Positions 56,201 to 64,000 of a DNA stretch of 64,000 nucleotides are shown here, in pieces. Under the pieces are notes generated by a model, which was given only the letters and a program-made list of their open reading frames with translations, made no database searches and was not told the DNA's origin. The stretch's first letter is position 1. Every line of letters begins with the position of its first letter. The position numbers and the translations under genes are program-made. This stretch comes from Paroedura picta. Taxonomy: Eukaryota > Chordata > Lepidosauria > Squamata > Gekkonidae. The stretch is from contig NC_135377.1 of NCBI RefSeq assembly GCF_049243985.1, positions 60,770,145 to 60,834,144 on the forward strand, given 5' to 3'.

Positions 56201-56828
56201 CCAGTGAATAATTTTGCTATGGCAGAATGCTGAAATGGCCTGGATATCCAGGGGTTTTTTAAATGCATAGTATGTGCGTAGTATGTAACAGGCATAGTTA
56301 ACAGTGTAGGATATGGGAATAAGTAACATGGATGTTTTTGCTTTCTCTGTTTTTTGTGAATGCAGTGAAACATTTCAGTCAGGTTTATCCCTGATCTGTA
56401 TAGAACTGAAGAGTAGGGATTTGCTTGTGTGTATCACCAACATTGTCCTTTGCAGATGTGCCATTCCTGAAACTGAACAAGTCCCAGTACACACTCAGAG
56501 AAAGCAGTAGGCACAGCCTCTTTGCCAAGAAGGCAATTTCTTTATTCAGTCACCATTCACTATAGAGTGTTCCATCTTTGCTGTGATTTCCTGTTGGCAG
56601 CACCCTTTAGTTACGTGTTTCTTTTACTTCAGAAAATATGAGTAGACAGTGTTGTTTATAAAGCTACTTGGTTCTGAAATAAATGTATGTATTTCTTTCC
56701 AGACTCCAAAAAACAAAGCTACAATCTTCAAGTTATGCAGCATCTGCCTGTATCTGCCACAGGAGCAGCTCACCCACTGGGCGGTTGGTACCTTAGAGGA
56801 TCACCTCCGCCCTTACATGCCAGAATAG
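53275..56828 (+). CDS. C6orf62: C6orf62 orthologue, conserved uncharacterised protein
   Basis: Five coding exons (53275-53403, 53937-54113, 55621-55746, 56051-56185, 56703-56828) encode 230 residues. The human protein is 229, nearly identical as I remember it. It opens [19 protein letters not shown] with a basic helical N-terminus, then [69 protein letters not shown] and ends [10 protein letters not shown]. The ATG follows an acceptor at 53256 with 18 untranslated bases. No enzyme motif, signal peptide or membrane segment is visible, and the molecular function is not known to me. The very strong conservation implies tight constraint. At the end of exon 3, GSDDEPF carries one residue more than my recollection of the human protein. 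Introns hold several short hAT-like elements. Confidence 0.95.
54373..54751. mobile_element. hAT-like element, 379 bp, with target duplication
   Basis: Ends CAGTGGTCCCCAACCTCC and GGTTGGGGACCACTG. Flanks ATCTGATG (54365-54372) and ATCTTATG (54752-54759) match 7 of 8. GC-rich interior, no transposase. In a C6orf62 intron. Confidence 0.88.
54881..55016. mobile_element. Hairpin MITE (hAT-like)
   Basis: ACGGGGTAGTCAATCTGCGG to CACAGGTTGACTACCCCTG with a near-perfect stem centred on GCCAGCAAATGCTGGC. Target duplication unclear. Confidence 0.85.
55822..56030. mobile_element. CpG-rich hAT-like element, 3' end missing
   Basis: Begins CAGCGGTTCACAACCTTTTT, then GC-rich sequence full of GCGCAT and CATGCGCG. 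No right terminal repeat is seen before the C6orf62 acceptor at 56050. Confidence 0.7.
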
Positions 56829-57975
56829 GGCACTGGCCAGCAAAATGGGGAAGATCACAGAATGCAGGAGTGCAGTTTTCACCTCTCTCACCATTTGTTC
56901 TTTCGGAATAGAAGAAAATGGACACATGTTCAGAACACTATCCATCGTGGAACTTGATCATCCTGGATTATTTTCTTTTATCATTTGTATCTCAGAACTT
57001 TAAATTTTTTTTAGATGTTTTCTGCATGGACTTTGTGAAAGAGAATGCTCTGCATATTTCTGCATTGCATGGGCATCCTACCAAAATGTGAAACGAAGGG
57101 ACTGTTATACACTGAAAGGAATGTATCTGAGAGCACAAAGTGATCATTTATGGTGGTGTTCCCATTTGTGCTGGTCACGCCCCCCAGTATCAGTATTCAT
57201 AGGGTGAGAAGTGAACATAATGGTGCAAAAGCCTTATAGCTTTGCTGTTAACATGATTGTCTCAGAGCTCTGTCAGATTCATTCTGACAATAGCTCTATG
57301 GCTGTTGCAGTAGAAGGCTAAACATGGGAGAGAAATCTTACAAGGAAAAAAAAGCATCTCATTTGGTGTAGGCATTAACTGCCTCTTTTATTTTGCTTGG
57401 CCATGTTTGAGTTTACAGGCATTCTCATTTTGGATCTCTTTCCCCAGTTTGCTGTTATAACTAAACGTAGAGTGTTCTGTTGAGTTGAATACATTTTTTA
57501 CAGACCTGGAGTCTGAAGTAGCCTAAAGCAGCTAAATTTAAAATAGCAGCTGCAGAAACTTGGTTGGCAGAGGATTTTTTTCCCTGAGAGTTGACTTGTA
57601 AACTTGCTGGTGAACTGTGTAGGAAATTCTGGTTTCCAAAACATTTCTTACGGAAAACCCTCTGAGGTTATTGGGGTGGGGGAGGGATGGAGTAAGATAC
57701 TCTAAAGCAGTTGTGGATTTAATTGTAAAATATTGGAGTGTCAAAATTGGTTTTGACAACATATTTTGTTAAAGATTGTGCAATGAACATAAGGAAGACT
57801 ACTGTATAGTTTTGGCAAAGAATGCTTTGCTTAAGGATTGAATAATTTACTGAAGTAAATCTGTATAAGCCTACTCCTTTTGGGTAAAGCTAGTGCTTAT
57901 CTGCTTAAAAATCTGTATTTAGCTTTTATTTGGAATTGGGGGAAATTGGAATAAACAAATTAGGTGAACAGCGAC
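56829..57975 (+). other. C6orf62: C6orf62 3' UTR with poly(A) signal at 57950-57955
   Basis: About 1.1 kb of AT-rich, repeat-free sequence follows the stop, ending at AATAAA (57950-57955). Absence of SINE or MITE insertions over this length is unusual for the window and supports a functional UTR. Confidence 0.6.
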
Positions 57976-58507
57976 TGTAATGCTTATTTACAAACAAGAT
58001 CATTTTATTTAGAGTGCTTATTTCATTGAACAAAAAGGAAGTGGTTTGTAATAATGTCAAAATAAGAGAAAATACATAATATAAACCACTGGTTGATATA
58101 TAAAAGCTATTATTTTTTCCCCTGTGTTTCTTTTAACTGCACACTGTCAGTCATGCAAGCAATAATAAGTTTACATTTATTGATGGACATGCATAGTGGC
58201 AGTAGCTATTCAAAATACAATGCCTGTCATAAAGCACTAGATGTGTTACACCAGAGAGTCTTATCAGGAAGATTTAAGAACTGGGTTAATTAACAACTGC
58301 AAGCACAAGTGAGTAAACTGGGCCTTATAGGGGAAGTAGAATGGAGCAATCACTAAAGCTAGAGCTCTGTTTATTTCATCCAAGCCTTGTGCTCAAGAAC
58401 TTGGAGTTGTGGTCAATCCTGATTCTGGTTAATGATACAGTAAGAATTACTAGTTTCTAGCCCCTCCCTTTATTGCATACATCTGAGCAGAGATCACAAA
58501 TATGAGA
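57976..58507. other. Intergenic between C6orf62 and ACOT13, nothing recognised
   Basis: AT-rich stretch downstream of the C6orf62 poly(A) signal, without recognised elements. Confidence 0.4.
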
Positions 58508-58576
58508 GGAAGGTGATTATAAGCTGCTTCGAGACTCCTTTGGGTAGTGAAAAGCAGGGTATGGAAACCAACTCTT
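58508..58576 (+). repeat. Family B SINE, 3' end only
   Basis: TATAAGCTGCTTCGAGACTC then CTTTGGGTAGTGAAAAGCAG and AAACCAACTCTT. 5'-truncated. Confidence 0.75.
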
Positions 58577-59010
58577 AACAGATAACAGATTCTCCACGAG
58601 TCATTGATGGTCAGGTAACAAGATGCACACATGCAAAAAAGATAGTGGGACAACTAATAGGAAACAGTTTTCCAGATTCCAGCAGCATGGGCCAGAATTT
58701 GTCCAAGATAGCTCAAGATGTAACTGGTTTACAGCTTTGTTTATACATGCTTATGTCTATTGCAAGCTGCTTTGGGCTTCTACAGGAATAAAGGCAGTGT
58801 GTAAGTACTTAATTTCATTTTTGTAAATATATTTTTCTTCCTGTTTAACTCAGTTCATTTTTGACGATTCAGGACTCTTACAGATAATCTTGCCTCTTCA
58901 CTCAGCTTACTTCTCTGCACTTTATGGAAATCTGAAATTATGATTCCTACCAACCATGTAACAGCCAGATATGAGCATAGAATGCCATGCAATTTAAAAA
59001 ATCACACTTT

Positions 59011-59241
59011 AGGGATTCCAAACCAGGGGTCTGCGGCCTTTACCCTTTTGCCTAAATGGCCACAAGCTAGGAAAATGGCTGCCTCCACCCAGAGGGTTTA
59101 GGTGTAGAAATTGGGGGGTGGGGGGTAAGTTGTGGCATGGTTGAGGGAGTCCAGGCTGTCTTCACTTCCAGGGGTCCTCTAGGCCTGCAAATGTATTTCA
59201 GGGGCTCATCCACAGTCAAAAGGTTGAAAAAAGACTGTTTT
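59011..59241. mobile_element. hAT-like element, family 3
   Basis: GATTCCAAACCAGGGGTCTG to AAAAGGTTGAAAAAAGACT. Shorter relative of 22954-23366. Confidence 0.65.
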
Positions 59242-59670
59242 AAACAAACATTGTCCATTCATGTCCTTAAAACTAAGCACATGGAAAATGTACTTATATG
59301 CACAGTCATGTAAATGCAACCAGTTTAAGACCAGGCAGAATCAGCTGGACCACAGTTAACAGATTTTAAAAATTCTCATAACCTAATGAGAGAGGCAGTT
59401 AGGATGAGAGAGTGTGACTGACAAAAGGTCTCCTTGCAAGCTTCTGGTTGTCCCAGATTCTGGACTTTTGTACCCAGACTAATACAAAAGACATGCAAAA
59501 TCCCGTAGAATTAACAGTATCCTAAACCTTGCCCTCAGTTCTGAAGATCTGCAACGACACATTCAAGTCAGCTTCTCTCTGGCAATGGAGTTCCACCTGA
59601 CGGCCACAATTAATATGAGCATGCTCCACACCTGAACAAAGCTCATTTCCTGTTTTGACAGCATCTAGAC

Positions 59671-59730
59671 CAGGGGTACTCAAACTGTGACCCTCCAGAT
59701 GGGAGGAGGGCCGCAGTTTGACTACCCCTG
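59671..59730. mobile_element. Miniature 60-bp hairpin MITE with exact target duplication
   Basis: CAGGGGTACTCAAACTGTGA to CGCAGTTTGACTACCCCTG with most of the stem lost. Target duplications ATCTAGAC (59663-59670 and 59731-59738) are identical. Confidence 0.92.
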
Positions 59731-60251
59731 ATCTAGACCATGTGACTAAAGATCTCAATAGGCAAACGGGTACAAAAGGTATTTCAGCCATAAAAGAAAG
59801 GGAAGAGATTGTACAGGAGACAAGTGAGCCACAAAGCAACCATAAAGATATTTTCTTTATACTTAAACTTTTTTTTAACCTTTCAGGGGAAATGAATAAA
59901 CAAATAGCTTTTCCCTATTTTTACCTTAATGAAAAAAATACAAATATACTTGAATGGTAAATCATGCAAAGAAAATGCAGCTTTTATTTAAAAAAAAACA
60001 TTTTGCTAAAAATTAACTTGTTTTCTTTCCACACTGAACTTCCTTCAGTAAAATAGATTCTCTTATTGCAGGACTTCTGACAATGGATATAAATCTTGGC
60101 AGGTCACATGACATCAGAACACCAATGAGGAAGCTGCACTAAGGAAAGTAGCTCTTTAGAAAGCAAGTGAATACAGCTTGTTGGTAGGCAGTGGGGAGCC
60201 TCCTATGAGGCTCCGGAGCCAGGAGGCTTGCCTGTACTCAAGAACCACTGG

Positions 60252-60336
60252 ATAATGCCCTTTCAATCTGCTTTTGCACCTGGATTTTCCTGCGCAGAAC
60301 AGGAAAACCTACAAAAATGCATTGAAAGAGCATTAT
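60252..60336. mobile_element. Family F MITE, whole, 85 bp
   Basis: Terminal repeats ATAATGCCCTTTCAAT and ATTGAAAGAGCATTAT (15 of 16 after reversal) around CTGGATTTTCCTGCGCAGAA. Confidence 0.75.
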
Positions 60337-60883
60337 TTAACATGTCCGGAATGGGCCCTAGTCTGAGCCAATACAATCTTTGAGTACACCAGTGATGAGG
60401 CAAATCCTTACTCCATGTGTATGCAGGAATGGACAGCCCAAGAGTATCTTCCTCAGGGCCTGAGATTTATCTACTGAGACACTCATAAATTATCCTCACA
60501 ATTTTGAGGGCAGAGGATAATATTCTCGTAATACCCATGAATGCAACCATGTTCAATATTACTAAGTAAGCTTCAAGTTAAAGAGAGTTTCTGGTACATT
60601 TTAAACATTTGTTTCAGATCTCTATGAAGATCTCTATGAAGGAGCATATGCACACCATCTCCAGGAGCAATTACAAGAACAGCAGCTCAAAGCCACCACC
60701 AGCAGCAGCCTATGCCATTAATAGTTCACCCCTTCCAACAGCTGAGGGTGGTCTCCAGGTCAGACAGGAATGTTTTCATCCCTTCGCTGTCAACTCTTCT
60801 GTCCTGAAGTGCTTCACGATTCAAATTCGTGTTCACTGAAAGAGACATTTCTTAAATAAAAATATGCTAAAGCATCTTACAGC

Positions 60884-60889
60884 TTTATT
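60884..60889 (-). terminator. ACOT13: Candidate ACOT13 poly(A) signal
   Basis: TTTATT on + is AATAAA on the gene strand, about 450 bases past the stop at 61337. If used, the 3' UTR would contain the hAT-like piece at 60904-61180. Confidence 0.35.
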
Positions 60890-60903
60890 ACAACTTTCTA
60901 CAC

Positions 60904-61180
60904 CAGCCTTTCTCAACTTTTTCACCACTGAGAAACCCTTGAAACATTCTTTAAGCTTTGAGAAATCTCAGAAATGGTGCGATCATCCAGAATATGGCTG
61001 GGAAGCATAGCTGTGTACATGCCCATCTGGAGGCCCACCACTTCCCACTCCCTCCAGGCCCATCGGTCATTTGGGGAGGGGGGCCATCAACATGACCATA
61101 TATGGCGATATCACCAGTTCAATGTTTATATATACACCATCCAAAAGCCCAACAGAAGTTTACAATAAAACACATTTAAA
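60904..61180. mobile_element. hAT-like element, family 4, 5' part
   Basis: CAGCCTTTCTCAACTTTTTC, GAATATGGCTGGGAAGCATA. The right terminal repeat is missing. Overlaps the presumed ACOT13 3' UTR. Confidence 0.65.
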
Positions 61181-61336
61181 GTAACAAAATGGAATCATTA
61201 AATTGAACTGGGGCCAGACATAAAACAGGATCTAAACAGTCACCCTTCATACCCTATAGTTTCCTCCTCACCCCATGCCTGTTTGGTGTGTTTATGATGT
61301 TACTGCATACCTTTTTCTCAAAGTGGCCACTTCCTT

Positions 61337-62867
61337 CTAGTTGGGTCCCAGGAATTTTGTATGCCTTCCTTGGGCTATCAGCTTTCCAGTTGCCTTGTTT
61401 GTTAAATCCACAGTGGCAAATGCTAAGCTTCTACCTTGCTTTAGGACCTCTGCAGTGATCAGGATTTCATCTCCAATCTTAGCTGCTGACATATAGCTTG
61501 AAGATGGTGTGGGTTGTGTATGTGAAAAAAAAGATGTTGCACATTAAACTCACAAAGAAGAGCCAGTGTAGTGCATACAACAGAGAGGTGGACTTATACC
61601 AGAGTTCAACCCACCTTCCCTTCAGCCAAGCAGCTCACTGAATAACTGTTGGATCAGCCATTCTTAGCCTAATTTACCACACTGTTGAGGAGCAAATGGA
61701 TGCCAACTTTATTGTCTTCAATAAATATTGATAGAAAGTGCCTTCCATAATGACAAATTCTAGAGGAGTAGTTAAGTTAGTCTGATGCATCTAAATAAGG
61801 CCTGTATTGTCACCTGAACAAAGCGAACGGTATAGTGGTTAGGAGCACCGACTTCTAATCTGGTGAGCCGGGTTTGATTCCCCGCTCCTCCTCCACCTGC
61901 TTCCAGCTGTGTTACCTTGGGTTCGTCACAGCACTGATAAAGCTGCTCTCACTGAGCAGTGATATCAAGGCTCTCTCAGCCTCACCTACCTCACAGGGTG
62001 TCTGTTGTGGAGAAAGGAAAGGGAAGGCGACTGTAAGCCACTTTGAGACTCCTTTGGGTAGAGAAAAGCAGCATTTAAGAACCAACTTCTTATTCTTCTT
62101 TGTGCTAACTTGTAAAAACTTATGCCAGATGATGTGGAGAGTTCAGGAAACAATATTCTGCTCATGGGTTCCACAGGGCAGTCTTGAGCAAGCTGCTTTT
62201 GGCTTCAGCTGCTGACTTGCAAATAGAAAATAATAGTGAGCAAGTTCCTAAAATACTAAGATAAGGCAGCAGTAAGTGAAGCAATTCTATTTTTTAATTA
62301 AATGCTTCAAGCTTAAATGTAACCAAAAATGATCAGCAGTGCCATCCTGTGCCTATTATTTCTATAACTGAAATAGCTCTGCATAGGACTGCACCATAAC
62401 TCCAGCCAAATCAGTCACAGGGCCTCAAACAACAGATACACAAGTAAATTTGTGGCAAGCTTTGAAGCCTTAAGCACTAGGAATGAAAAATTTAAAAACT
62501 AATAGTTACTAGCAGCACCTCAGAACCATAAAAATAAAGATTTGCTCTTTTTAATAACAATAATAATTTTATTTTTATAGCCTGGTTGTCTTAAATGTGG
62601 CACACTCCAGTGAAGTTGCAAAATCAAAGCTATGTTAAATAAAAGCTGGAACTGAAATCAATCTTGCCTCTCAGGTGCATACCTAATGTTCATATCCACA
62701 CTGACCCCAGGTGCTTGTCTTTCCGTGTACATCAAAGCAGCTGTTGATACGACATCTACAAGAGTTGCTGTCAGCCCTCCATGCAGTGTTCCTCCTCGGT
62801 TGGTGTGCTCATTTTCAACTTTCATTTCACAAACAACTTTCCCAGGGCTGGCAGAAAGAACAGTCAT
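61337..62867 (-). CDS. ACOT13: ACOT13 (THEM2), acyl-CoA thioesterase 13, last two coding exons
   Basis: ACOT13 hydrolyses medium- and long-chain acyl-CoA and acts at mitochondria with PCTP (family knowledge). Exon 2 is 62867-62683 and exon 3 is 61496-61337 on the minus strand, ending in TAG. Together they encode the hotdog fold except about 33 N-terminal residues. The signature NRGGTLHGGLTATLVD is intact, with the catalytic-region Asn, His and Asp, and the SVDMN strand (Ser of the human active site) follows. Exon 3 reads YMSAAKIGDEILITAEVLKQ and ends HTKFLGPN. The junction codon AG|C gives Ser where human has Thr. Exon 1 is expected beyond position 64000; I could not find it between 62868 and the window end. 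Confidence 0.93.
61826..62100 (+). repeat. tRNA-derived SINE, family B, near full length
   Basis: GTATAGTGGTTAGGAGCACC, GGTTTGATTCCCCGCTCCTC and the tail AAGAACCAACTTCTTATTCT. In the last ACOT13 intron. Confidence 0.88.
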
Positions 62868-64000
62868 CTGGCAACAAAGACAGATGTGAATGGAAATTAC
62901 TGTCTGTCAAGCCTCAGTTGGTTTTCTGTATATAATCTAACTGAAATTTCAAAGCTCACATTAATTCAAAATATTGATTTGTCTCATTGCTGCCTGGCAA
63001 CAGGACTCCAAGGAAGCAATGATTAAAAATTTTTTTTTACAAACATAACATATAATACTTGAACATCCAAAAAAAGCAGCTTAGTGTTTTTGTTGATATG
63101 CTGTACATCTGATGTGAGCTCACAGGTATACACTGGAACCAGGTTATTAGTTATTGGAGCAAAGCGCCATGAATATTTCAAATGTAAACAACTAACATAA
63201 ATTTGCATTCCTTTTAGTTACAGACAGCCTTCTCCTTAAGGCGTCCTCTCCATATGGTTACAGCAGAGCCATGTTTTTTTTAATGGTGGGTGTGCTTTTG
63301 AATGGCCTACCAGTGAGTGGGTAGAGTGGTTTCCCTTACTTCATTTTGAAAGCCAGGTAAGGCAGTCCGGCCCCAAAGCATATTAGGTGGAAGATGAACT
63401 ATTAATCCAACTGAGTTGTGAGTTTGTCAACTGCATGTTTTGCATGTTTCTAAATGTATCAGTTGTATATTTTAAATTGTTCTAATTTTCTTCTTGGACA
63501 ACCAGAATTTATGTTCTTGCAACTTGGCCACTGCATTGTTCAGCAAGGTAAGGTGGGACAATATTTTAAATAAACATGTTCCATGTAGTAAACAAATTTA
63601 ATATTCAGCAACCATCAGCAGGCCATAAGGGCCCAAATACATTCCACTTGCCAATAAGTAATACAACCCACAATCTTCAGGTTCATCCCCAGATTTCAAA
63701 ATTCCTCAAAAGAGGCTTAGCTTCGGGAAGTTAACGAGGAATGGTGCCTAAGGGTCTCCTTCCTCAGGCCAATTCTCGAAGTAGGTGCCACCATTTCCAA
63801 GATTTGGGATCTGGCAGAGGACCAACCCTGCCACTGGGCCGAGGACACTGAATGGAGCAGCTGCTGGACTGTCAGCATTAAGCACCTACTGGCGCGAAGA
63901 TTTCTGCGCAGGAAAATCCAGCTGCAAAAGCGCGCGGGATGAGCCCCGCAGCAATCCGTGAGAGCCTCTTGCGCTCCGAGCCGACCTTGCAGCACCCAGA
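62868..64000 (-). other. ACOT13: ACOT13 intron 1 (partial), no exon 1 found
   Basis: Mostly unassigned sequence. At 63895-63945 TCTGCGCAGGAAAATCCAGC then TGCAAAAGCGCG is a family F MITE piece. The last 100 bases become CpG-rich, as expected near the ACOT13/TDP2 promoter region, but no ACOT13 N-terminal coding sequence is visible. Confidence 0.5.

Noticed and set aside
60609-60839. 76-codon ORF with Pro/Ala-rich segment near ACOT13
   Set aside because: No splice or promoter context and no family match; it lies beyond the inferred ACOT13 poly(A) site.
63717-63995. Minus-strand ORF proposed as ACOT13 exon 1
   Set aside because: It lacks the expected N-terminal ACOT13 pattern before the ATGACTGTT exon and partly overlaps a MITE fragment, so exon 1 is taken to lie outside the window.

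Overview
This is a vertebrate nuclear window, most likely from a squamate reptile (lizard or gecko). It has widely spaced exons with GT-AG introns and CpG-island promoters. It also carries many copies of tRNA-derived SINEs, CR1 LINE pieces and short hAT-like elements of the kind typical of squamates. The gene assignment is firm. The organism assignment is inferred from repeat style and protein divergence.

The gene order is RIPOR2 (+, 3' two thirds), ARMH2 (+), GMNN (-), the C6orf62 orthologue (+) and ACOT13 (-, last two exons). From established knowledge this is the human 6p22 block around RIPOR2, ARMH2, GMNN, C6orf62, ACOT13 and TDP2, read in the opposite direction. No bacterial-style system, CRISPR array or exotic gene cluster is present.

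Layout: 0.2-22.0 kb holds fifteen coding exons of RIPOR2, including one GC-AG intron and one exon whose acceptor abuts a (TAA)n microsatellite. 22-26.6 kb is repeats and RIPOR2 3' flank. 26.6-28.9 kb is the two-exon ARMH2. 30.5-42.6 kb is GMNN, with an old Ty3/Gypsy-like fossil in one intron and a CpG-island promoter at 42.1-42.9 kb. 43-47.6 kb is repeats. 47.75-49.06 kb is a CpG island with good promoter motifs but no protein-coding gene I can attach to it. 51.0-57.98 kb is C6orf62 with its own CpG promoter. 60.9-62.9 kb is the 3' part of ACOT13, whose first exon lies beyond the window.

The genes are neighbours by ancient synteny and do not form a pathway. RIPOR2 is a Rho regulator, geminin controls replication licensing, ACOT13 is a mitochondrion-associated acyl-CoA thioesterase, and ARMH2 and C6orf62 are poorly characterised. 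The most useful second-look items are the orphan CpG island, the microsatellite-abutting acceptor, the GC-AG intron, the hairpin MITE 66 bp from a GMNN donor, and the CpG-rich MITE against a C6orf62 acceptor.
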